Source of the DNA: Edaphochlamys debaryana
Taxonomy: Eukaryota; Chlorophyta; Chlorophyceae; Chlamydomonadales
Assembly: GCA_016858145.1 (NCBI GenBank)
Contig: JAEHOE010000066.1
Coordinates: 248,001-312,000, forward strand
Reading direction: 5' to 3'
DNA: 64,000 nt
The position numbers were made by a program, and so were the translations under genes. Shown piece by piece: positions 32,501 through 46,400 of the stretch. Position 1 is the first letter of the stretch. Each line of letters begins with the position of its first letter. A model generated the notes under the pieces. It was not told the DNA's origin and did no database searches. It saw only the letters and a list, made by a program, of their open reading frames with translations.

Positions 32501-35500
32501 GGCGGGGCTCAAGGACGGGGGGACAAGACGGGGCCCAAGGCCGTGCGCGCAGCGTGCTGAGGGCCCCTGCTGCGTTCACCGCCCGCAGGCAAGCCCTCCT
32601 TCAAGCCCACGTTCCAGGAGTGTGAGGACATTGTGCGGTCCATCCTGGACAACATGGTCCTGGCCGTGACGGGCCTGCCGCGCGTGGGCTCCAACACGGT
32701 CGGCTCCACCAGCTTCACGCCGCCCGCGCCCGGCACCGTCATCCTGCCCAGCTCCAACACCATCCCCACCACCAGCCTGCAGGAGGAGAGCGTGGTCATC
32801 GCCAAGAAGGTGCGGGGCCGTGAGCCGTGTGGAGTGGGCCGCTCTCGTACTCGCGGGAACAGGATTGCGTGTGCCAGGGGTCGTGTGTGAGGGCGTATGC
32901 AAGCCGTGCACAATGCTACGCAGCAGCGCTCCTGCCCCTGGCTTCTCCTGCTCCTCCTCCTCCTCCTCCTCCTCCTCCTCCTCCTCCTCCTCCTCCTCCT
33001 CCTTCCATCTTCCGACCCGCTCACACACTTATTCGCCTGCCTTGTCGCTCGCTCGCTCGTTGCGCAGACCGTGCTCCACATCATGGAGCGCAACTCGGGG
33101 GCGCCCAAGCGCCTGTCGGCCCTGTTCGACACGTGGATGTGGCTGATCGGGGAGGAGGCGTCGGCGGCGGTGCGCGCCTTCTGCGAGCGCCAGCCGGAGC
33201 CGTCGCTGCCCGAGTTCCAGGCCGAGATCGACCGCCTGCGGGAGGCGGCGCAGTCGGTGCGGGTCACCTGCACCGACGACGTGCGGACGGGTGCGTGCGG
33301 AGGCGGGGCGTGGGGAGGCTGGGAGGCAGGAGCGCTCTGCGCATGAGCTAGGAACCCGGCTCTCTCCTTGGGGCCTGTGTAGAGAGCTGAGCTCAGCGTT
33401 CCATCCAAGCATGCAGATCATGCGCCGATGCCACTCCTGCCCCCCTCACTGACCTGTGTCCCGCCTGGCATCGGCCTCCCGCGCATGGCCAGGCGCCTAC
33501 CTGGTGCGGTGCCGCGCCTTCAAGGACCTGCTGGCCTCCAGCGCCGAGCAGCTGGTCAACAGCCTGCTGGAGTTCCTGCGCAACACGGTGCGGAACAACA
33601 ACATCCGCATCAACGAGGAGTACCAGGCAAGCACCAGGGGGGGGCGGCGGGCCCAAAGGTCTCCCAGGAGGCTGCTGACTTGGTCAAGGCATGATTGGGG
33701 CCTGGTTTCGCGCCAACCAGTACAGCAATCGCTGCAGTACCCGCTCTCGCCTGCTGCACCTCAACGCGCCATTCTTCCGACTGCATCCCGCACCGTACAC
33801 TTCACCCAACACGGCGTGCGCCGCCGCCCTCCCTCCACCCCTCCTCCGCAGGTCATGGCGGGTGAGGTGTGCAAGCCCAGCAGCACCGCCGAGGAGCTGC
33901 TGGCGCTAAAGAAGTACATCGCCAAGAGCAGCCAGGACCAGGAGCGGCTCCGCGAGGCCATCGCGCGCAACAAGGAGAAGGACGACTTCCTCATGGGCCA
34001 CAGGTGGGGAAGGAAAAGAAAGGAGGAGCGGGAAAGCGGCTCAGGGTTAAGGGACGAGGGACCTGGGGTTGGGAGTCGTGTGTGGGGGAGCCGGCGTAGG
34101 GGAGAGCAGGAGAGGAGGCGTGCGGTTGGAGCAGGCGTGGACGGCCTGATGGGGAGGTGTCGGGTCGGGGGTTAGGCGTGGGACGAGGCGCCTCAACTTG
34201 GCCTGTCGCTGCTTGCCCCACCCAGGCTGGCCATCCCCGAGGAGGATTTCGAGGTGGCCATCAAGGCGTACGAGTGGCCGCGCAAGATGGTCGAGGTGGG
34301 TCCGCCTTGGGGTGTTCGGCAACCCTGCGCCAGCTTCCGCAGACCGCAGCCTCCGGCCGCAGGCCGCCTCCCGGCCTCCCCCGGCCCTCCGCATCCCCCC
34401 ACCCCTACCCTCACCCCGCACACCCCTACGCTGCACCCACGCCCCGCCCCCCGCACCACGCACCATCCGTCTCCTGACTCGCCCGCCCGCCTCTCCGCCC
34501 CCAGGTGATGCGCGACGCCAACGCCAAGGTGAACCTGGAGCACAAGGAGTTCGAGGCGCAGCTCAAGGCGCGGCGCAAGGAGTTCGGCGAGCTGCTCGAG
34601 ACCTACTCCAAGGACGTGGACTCGTACGCCGCCAAGAACGAGATCGTCAAGCGCGACCAGATCGCCGGAGAGGTGCGTGCGTGCTGTCGTACGGGTGTAC
34701 GATACGGGTACGGCACGGCGGGCGCCGCACCCTCCATGCCTCAGCTGCAATTTACTCGACGTGCATGGCAAAGGAGGATGGCTGGCCGCCCTCGCACCCA
34801 GGGCATGCCTACCGGTACAGGAGCCTGTATGACCTTCCTTGTGCTTGGGCTGCACCCATCGTTCTAACGTGTGCCCCTGTCGTGGCCTCTTGATGCCGCT
34901 GCGCAGGTGGCGGAGCTGGCGGAGCGCCTCAAGGCAGCGCAGGTGGAGGCGGACCTCATCAACGGCCAGGAGCGGCTGTTCGGGTGGGCGCCCACCAAGT
35001 ACGGCAACATTGCCAAGCTCGCCAACACGCTGGACCCGTACGTCATCATGTGGACCACGGTGTCGCAGTTCTACGACAAGTTCGCGTCCTGGATGAACGG
35101 CCCCTTCTACAAGCTCAACCCCGAGGAGGTGGAGGCGGACACCAACGACGCCTTCAGGTAGGCCCCGCGCTGCTGCTGCTGTTGCTGTTGCAGGGCTACC
35201 TGCTGGGACGCAGGTGACTCCGTCGGCCATGAGAGTCCCAGCTGGAGGGCCAAGCAGCTAGAGAGGGGAGCTTGAACCAGGGGACCTGACGCTAGTTGGG
35301 TGCTCAATGCCCCCTGTGCCCACCACCTCCTCGCAGGCGGCTGTACAAGCTGACCAAGTTCTTCAGCGGCAGCGGCGGCACCACGGAGGTCCGCGAGGCG
35401 CCGCTGGCGGTGGCGGAGGAGGCCAAGGTCAAGGTCCAGTCCTTCCAGGTCCGTGCCTTGCCCCACCCCACCCCGCACTCTCCTCCACTCCTCTTTATCC

Positions 35501-37425
35501 CGCCCTCCACCACTCCTCCCACACCGGCACCCCCCTTTCTCCTCAACCCGCCTCACCCACCCATCCTCCCGAACTTGACCCCGCCAGGAGCACATCCCGC
35601 TCATCACCGCCATCTGCAACCCCGGCCTGCGCGAGCGGCACTGGGGCGCGCTGGCGGACATTGTGGGCTTCGAGATCAAGCGCGACGAGGTCACCTCGCT
35701 CAAGCGCCTGCTGGACTACGACATTGCGCTGCACATCGCCAAGATCACAGAGATCTCGGACTCGGCCAGCCGCGAGTGGAGCATCGAGAAGGCGCTGGAC
35801 AAGATGATGTCCGACTGGCAGGGCCTGGCCTTCGAGCTGGGGCCTTGGAAGGAGACGGGTGAGCACTTGCCGAACGCCGGGGACGGGATGCTTTCTCCTT
35901 GGGTGCTGCCTCCTCCGCGCCCCTGCCCTTGCCCATGACTGGTAGCAGCAGCTCCACCCATGGTGGCACCACCAAGTCGTTGCGCCCCGACCGCCAACTG
36001 CCAACCACTAACCACCCAACCAACCGCAGGCACGTTCATCCTCAAGGGCGGCCCCGTGGACGAGGCGCTGACGCTGCTGGACGACCACATCGTCAAGAGC
36101 CAGGCCATGACCGCCTCGCCCTTCGCCAAGCCCTTCATCGAGCGCCTGCAGCCCTGGGAGCGCAAGCTCGTGCGGTTCCAGGTGCGTGACTGCGAGCACC
36201 CCTGCGTCAGCTTCTGGGCTTCTGACGAGACCATCACGACATCGGAGAGACTGCTTGGGGACTGCTTGGGGACCTGCGATACAGATTTCGTGTTGCCCTG
36301 TAGCCCTGCTTGAACCCAGCTCTGATCCCAGCCCCCGTTGGCCCATGCGCCCGCAGGACATTCTGGACCAGTGGCTCAAGTGCCAGGGCAAGTGGCAGTA
36401 CCTGGAACCCATCTTCGGCGCGGAGGAGATCATGAAGCAGATCCCCAAGGAGGGCCAGGCGTTCAGGGACATGGACGCCATCTGGCGCAAGATCATGGAT
36501 CAGGTGGGCGCAGCAGCGGCAGGAGGGGGCGGTAATGAACATAGTGCAGGGGGGAGGGTCGGAAAGGAGGACTGGCAAGCGTCAAGAAGGCCAGGCACAG
36601 TTCATGGGCCATAGCAGTGAGCGAGGTGCTGGGCTTCGTGCGCGGGCAAAGGATGAGCGTGCCTCCGGCCTGGCCCTTTGTCCCGGCCTGTTCCCTCCTT
36701 ATCGTCACGCAGGTTCGCGCCGCGCCGCTGATGCTGGAGGTTGCGGACATGCCCGGCCTGCTGGAGGACCTGGTGGCGTGCAACCAGTCGCTGGACGTGG
36801 TGGAGAAGGGTGCGTGGGGGCAGGGTTGGGAGAAAGGGGCCGGGCGGGGTGGGGGAAGTCGTCCGGGAAGGCGTGAAGGGCGTGGTTGGGCAGGGAGCGG
36901 GATGCGGGGAACAGGGAGGGGGCCGGGGAGGTCAGGCATGGGAAGCACGTGGTGAGCGTGTGGCGTGAGACGGCTCGAGACTTGCGGGGCGGAACCGGTG
37001 GCTGGGGGCATGGGGTACCCTTCGGAGGTTGGGCGTGAAGTGGACCCCGCGTTTCTTTCTCTCGTGCTCAGGCCTGAACGACTTCCTGGACATGAAGAAG
37101 ATGGCCTTCCCGCGCTTCTTCTTCCTCTCCAACGACGAGGTCCTCGAGGTGCGTCCCTTGCGGCTCCCTCCCGTGCAAACAGCCGTTCGCCTTCCGAATC
37201 GGTGGCCTGAGTCCCTCACTGGCCCTGCCCTGTCCGCCCTTCGCTCCATCCAACCCCAGATCCTGTCCGAGGCCAAGGACCCGCTCAAGGTGCAGCCGTT
37301 CGTCAAGAAGTGCTTCGAGGCGGTGCGCGAATTCAACTTCGAGAAGAACGGCGAGATCTCGGGCCTGGTGTCGGTGGAGGGCGAGAAGATCCAGTGGATC
37401 GAGACCGTCAACCCCGCCTCCACCG
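29590..37425 (+). other. Dynein N-terminal tail and linker exons
   Basis: About 21 exons. The first three encode a short leader with [18 protein letters not shown] and [20 protein letters not shown]; exon 2 (29777-29851) seems to use a GC donor. The tail binds light or intermediate chains and the A-tubule. Exons near 34505-35157 have charged, coiled-coil-like stretches ([20 protein letters not shown]). The linker signature RFFFLSNDE lies at 37112-37149, with [15 protein letters not shown] just after. Confidence 0.85.
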
Positions 37426-40400
37426 GTAAGCACACCTGGCTGCAGGCCTTCATGCAGGTGGCTCTCCTGCGCAGCCCACCAACTGCATTTGCATTCGCAT
37501 CGGGCAGTCAGCACGGGCCGTGTCAGCATAAGTCTGGATCACCAGAACTCAGAGTGATGCCCCCACCCCACAACGGGGCTGCTGCTGCTGCGCAGGCGCT
37601 GTGGAGAAGTGGCTGCTGGACTCGGAGAGCTGCATCCGGCGCACGCTGCACAAAATTGCGGGCGACTCGCTGGAGGCATACGCCAAGACGGAGCGCAGCC
37701 GCTGGATCCTGGATTGGCCGGGGCAGATCGTGCTCAACTGCAGCCAGGTGTGGCCCCGCTCGCCCCTTGCCACCCCACCCCGCCAGCTCCCTCTTTCATT
37801 CAGTCCGCCCCCGTGCCTGTGCGGCGTACCTTGTACCACACCAGTAACCGGCTCATACTGTGCTCCGATGCCCCACCGCAGGTGTACTGGACGCGCGAGG
37901 TGACGGAGGCCATCCGGACGGGCGGCAGCAAGGGCCTGGCGGCGTACGCCGAGAAGTGCACGCTGGAGCTCAACAAGATCGTCAACCTGGTGCGTGGGGC
38001 TGGCCTCGTGCCGCCTCGTACGGTATGCAGCACAGGCCCCCTACTTGTACAGGTGGTCCGTCCTAATATCAATCAGGGGGTATTATCGATCAGCCCGCTG
38101 TTCTCAAAAACCTGTGAGCCCCGGAAGCGCTTACAGACTTAAGCTACCCAAGTTTGCCTTGGGGTGTCAGGGCAGAAAACCCTTGCGAGCCCGCGGTGTT
38201 TCGCCCGTACCTCGCGAACATGCTAGGCGACCCGTCGCGACGGCCGCCAACGATAATAGGACGGTCCACCTGTACGAGTACCTCGCCTCGGTACCTCGGC
38301 ACGCCTTGCAACTGCCTCTGCGTGCTCCTTGCCTCCACCTCCTGTCTCCTGGACTCACCGGCACCGCCTGGCTTCCCTCGTTTCCCCTTCAGGTCCGCGG
38401 CCAGCTTGCCTCCCTGGAGCGCGCCACGTGCGGCGCCCTGGTGGTGATCGACGTGCACGCGCGCGACGTGACGGCGTCCATGGCCAAGGAGGGCGTGGAG
38501 GACGTGCGCGACTTCAAGTGGGAGAGCCAGCTGCGCTACTACTGGGAGTTCAATGAGACGCCGCCGTCGGGTGGGTCGAGTACAGGATATCGGATGGGGT
38601 TGGAGGCGTCCCGGGTGGTTGGATCTTGGATGGATGGGTGGCGGCGCACGCAGGCTGCTTGGGCCGGTCTGCCCAGCCACGTACTGGTAGCCCCAAGCCC
38701 CACATAGGCGAGGGCTGGGCTGTCTAGGCTCGAGTCTTGTGATGAGCACGCTGAGCTGTGTTTCTCGTTTCCCTTCTGCAGGCGTGCACCCGCAGGAGAC
38801 GCTGGTGGTGCGCATGATCAATGCCGAGGCGCTGTACGGCTACGAGTACCTGGGCAACAGCGGCCGCCTGGTCATCACGCCGCTCACCGACAGGTGCGCT
38901 CCGCTCCTAATCGCACCTGGCACCGCACCCGCACCTGTGCCCCCGCCCTCCAGCCCTTCTTCCTTCTAGATTTATTCGGCTGCCAGCACGACTCCACGTC
39001 TGTGCTGATTGTGTGCTCAGCCTGCCTGTCCGTGGACGTATGCGAAGCGCTGAGTCCCGTGATTGCTTGGGAATGCCGCTCATGTGGCCTCAACGCCGTG
39101 CCCTGCCTCCGCAGGTGCTACCGCACGCTCATGGGCGCCATCCACATGAACCTGGGTGGCGCGCCCGCCGGCCCCGCCGGCACGGGCAAGACCGAGACCA
39201 CCAAGGATTTGTCCAAGGCGCTGGCCATCCAGTGCGTGGTCTTCAACTGCTCCGACGGCCTGGACTACAAGGTCCGGCTTCGGGATGCGCTTGGGCCTGC
39301 TCCCTGCTGCAACCTTGGGTTGTCGATGCTGCTGCCCGTGTGCCTACAGATTGGGATACGTGCTCGGGCCTTGCAGCACCGGGGGCTTGGGTGGCACATG
39401 CAACCTGTATGTGCTGCCGCTGTAGCTCCCTGGTCAAGGTGCTGACTCCTCCGCCCGCCGCCCCTCCGTCCCTCTCCCGCAGGCCATGGGCCGCTTCTTC
39501 AAGGGCCTGGCCTGCAGCGGCGCGTGGGCGTGCTTCGACGAGTTCAACCGCATCGAGCTGGAGGTGCTGTCCGTGGTGGCGCAGCAGGTGCGAGCGGGGA
39601 CTGCCGGAGTGTGTCTCATGTTCGCGCTCAGGAGTTCGGTTGAGTTCAGCTGGTGCGAACGGCCAGGGAGGACTGGAGAAGCCGCCTTCGAGGAACCGGG
39701 AGCTCACCTCTGACCTCGACCCCCTCCCGGCCTCTCCCCGCTCGCGCCTGCCCAGGTGCTGACCATTGTGCGCGCCAAGGCGCTCAAGGTGAAGACGTTC
39801 ATGTTCGAGGGCAGCGAGATCAAGCTGGTCATGACCTGCAACACCTTCATCACCATGAACCCCGGCTACGCGGGCCGCTCCGAGCTGCCCGACAACCTCA
39901 AGGTGGGCGCGGCCGCGGAGCAAAGAGCAGCAAGCAGAGGGGTACAGACCAAACGCATACGGGAGAGCAAAAAGCAGCGAGCTGCGTACCATGAGTACCG
40001 TACCATGGTGGAGAACAGGTGCAAACCCAAACCCATGCACCCTCCTGACCCCCACTGTCCACGCCCAGGCCCTGTTCCGTGACGTGGCCATGATGGTGCC
40101 CGACTACGCCATGATCTCGGAGATCATCCTGTACTCGTACGGCTACCTGGAGGCCCGAGCCATGGCGCGCAAGCTGGTGCAGACGTACCGCCTGTGCTCG
40201 GAGCAGCTGTCCAGCCAGGACCACTACGACTACGGTGAGTGCCGTAGACCTGCCGTACACGTTTACAGAGCCTCACGCCCTGCCGCTGCCCGCCTGACCC
40301 CGCTGCCCCCACCACACGCGCGGGGCCGGGGGGGTGGAAGCCCAAGGCAAGCGTTCGCCAGGCCCAGACACCCCCGTCTGACCGCCTCCCGCGTCCCTTC

Positions 40401-43400
40401 TCCCGCCGCTTTCCCTCCACTCCCCTGCCCAGGCATGCGCGCGGTCATGTCGGTGCTGCGCGCCGCGGGCAACCTCAAGCGCGTGTTCCCCGACTCGGCC
40501 GAGGACGTGCTGATGCTGCGAGCCATCAACGACGTCAACCTGCCCAAGTTCCTGGACCAGGACGTGCCCCTCTTCAACGGCATCCTGTCGGACCTGTTCC
40601 CCGGCGTCGCGCTGCCGGTCGTTGACTACGACAATCTGGTCAACGCGATCAAGAACAACTGCGCCAAGGCCAACCTGCAGCCGCTCGACAGCTTCATCGT
40701 CAAGATCATCCAGCTGTACGAGATGATCATCGTGCGGCACGGCCTGATGCTGGTGGGGTACTCGTACGGCATGAAGACGGCGGCGTACCGCATCCTGGCG
40801 GCCGCGCTGTCGGATCTGCACACCGCCGGCCTGAACAAGGAGTTCCACACCAAGTTCTACGTCCTGAATCCGAAATCCATCACCATGGGCCAGCTGTACG
40901 GCGCCGAGGATCCCGTATCCAAGGAGTGGACGGACGGCGTGCTGGCCGTGATCTTCCGCAACACGGCACGCGACACGTCGCCGGACCGCAAGTGGGTCAT
41001 CTTCGACGGCCCCGTGGACGCGATCTGGATTGAGAACATGAACACGGTGCTGGACGACAACAAGAAGCTGTGCCTCAACAGCGGAGAGATCATCGCCATG
41101 CAGGTGCGCGAACGGGAGCCGTGCTGGGTTGGGCTTTGATTCTTACGTCGGGTTGGGGTGGGGTGGGTGCGGGCTTGTGCCTTACCCCCTTCTCATTGCG
41201 CGCTCTCCCTCGCTCCCCCCAGGGCCTGATGAACATGATCTTCGAGGTGCAGGACCTGGCCGTGGCCTCGCCCGCCACCGTGTCCCGCTGCGGCATGGTC
41301 TACGTGCAGCCCGCGCTGCTGGGCTGGCGGCCCGTCATGCTGTCCTGGCTCAACACGCTGCCCGCCGCCGTCACGCCACAAATCCGCGTGCAGCTGATCG
41401 CGCTGTTCGACTGGCTGGTGCCGCCCATGCTGCGCGTGGCGCTCAAGCTGGTCCGCAGCCCGCAGCCCATGCCCGACATCAACCTGGTGGCCTCGCTCAT
41501 GCGCATGCTCGAGTGCCACCTGGACGAGTTCAGGGCGGAGCTGCCCGCGGGGCTCACGGCGGCGGTGCAGCTCAAGGAGCTCACGGACGCGCAGGCGCGT
41601 GGGGCGGGGTCTGGGGTTGGATGGCAGCGGGGCTGGCAGCCGGGGTGGCCGCCGAGGTGGTCACAGTACGGATGGCCGGGCGATGCTGGGACACAGCTGC
41701 CGACGCTGAGCTCGCTCACGGTGCTCGAGGCGTTCGGTGGTGGGACGCATATCTTGCTGCAGTCTCTTCCTCTGGCCCTGAAGGCACCAGCACACGCCCT
41801 TCTCCCCGTCCCGCTCGGTCCCGCAGGTGTCGTCCCTGATCCAGGGCTGCTTCCTGTTCTCGCTGGTGTGGAGCGTGGGCGGCGTCACGGACGACGAGGG
41901 CCGCCACAAGTTCGACGCCTACCTGCGCAAGCTGCTGCAGCACGACCCGCCGCCCGAGCTGGCCAGCTACGTGACCGCCGCCGTGCCGCCCGTCAAGGTC
42001 ACCGTGCCCTTCCCCGAGGGCCGCACGGTGAGCAGGCACCGCGCACGCGCCGCACCCGCCGCATGGAGGCCTGTTTAAAGTGCCCGGTCCCTCAACCTCT
42101 CCCTCAACCCCTCCTCGGCACCGCTCCCTTTGCCCTGTTTGCTGAATTGACCTCTGGCATGCCCCACGCTATCCTTTCTTCACGCTCCGCTCCGCCCTGC
42201 CCGTCGTTCCTGCCCCCAGGTGTACGAGTTCACGTTCGACAAGACGCGGCTCAAGTGGATCCCCTGGCTGGAGACCATCGAGACGCGCGCGCTGGACGTG
42301 GAGGCAGAGTACACCACCATCATCGTGCCCACCGTGGACACAGTGCGGTACACGTACCTGCTCAACAACCTGGTCATGCACCACATGCACGTGCTCTTCG
42401 TGGGGCCCACGGGTGAGCCTGCGAGGCTGCGACCGTGATCACACCGTAGATTGCACATGGGCTGTGTACGTGGGCGAGGTTTTGCGGAGTGCGGTGGCTT
42501 CAGGCTGCAGCGGGTGAAAGGCAGGGGAAATGGTAGGGTATTGAGCGCATGCTGACGGGGCGTGGCCGGCGCTGCGTTCTGGTTCGCCGCAGGCACGGGC
42601 AAGACGGCCTACATCAAGCGGCACCTGCAGGAGGGCCTGCCCGACCGCTTCACCAGCATGCTGATGACCTTCTCGGCGCAGACCAGCGCCAACATGACGC
42701 AGGTGCGGTGCGCGTGACTCATCCACTTGCCTTGCCTGACACTCCCCTCCCCACACACACACCTTAAAGCGGCCGTCTGTGTGCGCAACGCCTTTCCCAT
42801 CTCCCTGACCGTACACCCGTGCACCGCCTCCCTGTCCCATCCCACCAGCTCTTGGGACTCCTCCTGGCTCGCCCTCGCTCCCTTCCCCTTTCCCTCCCAC
42901 CCCCTCGTTCCGTCGCCCTCCTTCCCCGCAGGACATCATCGACGGCAAGATGGACAAGCGGCGGCGCGGCATCTACGGCCCGCCCCAGGGCAAGCACATG
43001 GTCATCTTCGTGGACGACCTCAACATGCCCCAGGTGAGCCAAGGGGGGACAGGAGCTCCTTGGACGAGGAGGAAGAGGGGTGGCTGTGGCACGTGTCAGC
43101 TGGTTTGGGCAAGGGCGCTTCGCACCAAGAAGGAGCGGGTGGTGGACCTGTGTGCTCTCTGAGTACCTGAGCCGTCCCTCACATTTTCTGCCCCCTCCTC
43201 CACCCTCCTGTACACCGCAGGTGGAGGAGTACGGCGCCCAGCCGCCCATCGAGCTGCTGCGCCAGTTCATGGACCACTCGGGCTGGTGAGCAGTGACACA
43301 CAACTGGGGAAGCAGACACGGCCCGCAGCCCACACGCACTAGGCCACGCACAAGGCCTTGCTCGCCACACCCTCACCCTCACCCTCACCCTGCCCGCCTC

Positions 43401-46400
43401 GCCCGGCTACGCCTCTGCCGCCCTGGCGGCTGCCCACCCCCTCCCACCCCCTCCCTGCCCCACCCCACCCCACCCCCACCCCCAGGTACGACCGCAAGGA
43501 GCTGACGCTGCGCAAGCTGCAGGATGTGCACTTCGTGGCCGCCATGGGCCCGCCCGGCGGCGGCCGCAACACCGTCACCAACCGCTACCTGCGCCACTAC
43601 AGCGTCATCAGCCTCACCGCCTTCGACACAGACAACCTGGGGTGAGCGAACCAAGCCCTCCATCCTGGCGTACACTCTCACGCCCTGACTCACGCAACCC
43701 TGGCCCCGTGCGTCCGCGCCCTTGCCCTGACTCACGGACCCCCTGCCCCCGGCGTCCCTCTCCTTGCCCCTACCGCGCAGCACCATCTTCACGGCCCTGG
43801 TGGACTGGTGGCTCAAGAAGTACAGCTACCAGGCGGGCGGCGTGGCGCGGCTGGCCAAGCCCCTGGTGGCTGCCTCGCTGGAGGTGTACGAGCTGGCGCA
43901 GAAGGAGCTGCTGCCCACGCCCGCCAAGTCCCACTACACCTTCAACCTGCGCGACGTGTCCAAGGTCTTCCAGGTGCGATCGGGGTGCCGCACGGCGGAG
44001 CCCTGCTCTGGCACCGGTAGCCCCTGGCCCACAACTCCCTGCTCCGTCCCTGCGCATCGACCCTCAACCTCACGCCTCTCTGACCTAACCCTCCCCACCC
44101 CGCTCCCGCACTTCTCAGGGCATCACCAAGGCCGGCGGCTCGGTGGACGACTCCATCACCATGACGCGGCTGTGGACGCACGAGGTGCTGCGCGTCTTCT
44201 ACGACCGCCTGGTGGACGACACGGACCGCGCCTGGATGGGCGCCACGCTGTCGGGCCTGGTGGAGCGGCACTTCAAGGAGAAGATCAACAAGGTGCGGAG
44301 GGGTGGGCGGCGCAGGGTCTGCGCGGGAGCAACATTGCTTACGCGGGTTAAGGCAGGCGGAGGTGCGCTCGGCTGGTGGGAAAGGAAAGAGCGTACCGGC
44401 TTCCGCCCCGTGGCCTGCCGTCGCTCGACTTGCTCCCGGCCTGCTCCAACACCACCCCCTCACCCCCACCCCCACCACCAACCCCGCCAGGTCCTCAACG
44501 TGGACTCCTCCGCCGAGCTGCAGCCCGCGGCCATGGTCACAGCGCTGCGCTCGCTCATGTTCGCCGACTTCATGGTCCCCGGAGCCGACCAGAAGGTGTA
44601 CGGCGAGGTCAAGGACCAGACCACCATGCAGCGCGTGGTCATGGACTACCTGGCCGACTTCAACGCCACCTCCAAGAAACCCATGAACCTGGTCATCTTC
44701 CAGTTCGCGCTCGAGCACATCGCGCGAATCTGCCGAGTGATCACCAGCCCGGGCGGCAACGCGCTGCTGGTCGGCGTGGGCGGATCTGGGCGGCAGAGTC
44801 TGACGCGGCTGGCGTCCTTCATCGAGGAGTACGAGGTGTTCCAGATCGAGATCTCCAAGACCTACTCCAAATCCGAGTGGCACGAGGACATCAAGAAGGT
44901 GGGATGCCGTACTGGCAGTGGGCGTGGAATCGGGCGAGGTCTTTCGTTTCGAACTTCCGCAGTCGTTTGGTGCGGGTCGGTGGTGGCTTGTAGCCCCCGC
45001 CTTGTGGATGCGTATATGAATGTGCGGCGCTGGTCCTCCCTATTGACCCCCACATCCCCACCCACCCACCCACCCACCCACTCCCCTGCAGGTTCTGCGC
45101 ATGGCGGGCGAGGCCAACAAGCGGGTGGTGTTCCTGTTCAGCGACACGCAGATCAAGGAGGAGAGCTTCGTGGAGGACATCTCCAACCTGCTCAACACCT
45201 ACGAGGTGCCCAACCTCATGCAGGTGAGAAACGGCGGGAACTGGCACGAACTTGCCACCCACACCGTGGCGTGGCATCCCCGGCGCCCTTGACCCACTTC
45301 TAGGAGCAGCGGGGGGCAAGAGCAAGGGCAACGCATGGCATGGCAGGGCTGGTGCCTGGTGGTGTCCAAGCCCTCCGCCTTATGTGTCTGCCCTCTGCCT
45401 GGCACCCCCCTCCCTCGCACGCAGGCGTCCGACCTGGTCCCCATCTTTGAGAACATCCGGCCCCGCGCCAAGGCCGCGGGCATGGACGGGGGCAAGGACA
45501 TGCTCTACAATTTCTTCGTGCAAGAGGTGGGCTGGGCGGTGAAGTGTTTGGCGGGATCTAGCGTCCGGTTGGGCAGTGGAGACTGCACCGTCCTTGCTTG
45601 CTGGCCCGAGGGGTCCGTGGTACCTGACCGCCTCTGACACCACCGCACTCTCATCGTATCCTCACCCTGCCCCCGCCCCTGCAACGCAGGTCCGTCGCAA
45701 CATGCACATCGTGCTGTCCTTCAGCCCCGTGGGCGACAGCTTCCGCGAGCGCCTGCGCAAGTTCCCCTCGCTGGTCAACTGCACCACCATCGACTGGTGC
45801 GCAGAGGGGCCGGGAGGCCGGCGCTGTGTTGGGCAGAGGCTGCTCCTGCTGCTGCCACCGCCCTGGCTCCACGGCATCTAGGCACCTGTACTGCGGCCTG
45901 GGGCCTGCACCTATCTGCGACCCTTTCGCTCAGGCCTGCCTCCGCCTGCCTCCGACGCCTCCCCAATCCTACCTCTCCCCGCCCCGCCCCAGGTTCACCA
46001 AGTGGCCCAAGGACGCGCTCCACACGGTGGCCCAGAACTTCCTGGCCAACCTGGTCGGCATCGAGGAGCGCGTGTCGGCGCAGCTGCCGGGGCTGTGCGT
46101 CATGTTCCACCAGTCCGTGCAGGTGCGCGAGGGCGTGCAGTCAGCCACACGCCTCACTCGCTCTGGACGCACCTGGCCACCGGTCCCCCCGGCGTGGGCT
46201 TGCTCTCACATTGCTATCAACGCGAAGCGCCTATCACTACACCACTATGCAACTGCCGTATCCCCTCCTCACCCTGCGCCCCGCCGCCCCTGGCCCCACC
46301 CAGGCCCTGACCGACCGCTACCTGGCCGAGGCCCGGCGCTACTACTACGTGACGCCCACCTCCTACCTGGAGCTGCTGCTCAGCTACAAGAGCCTGCTGG

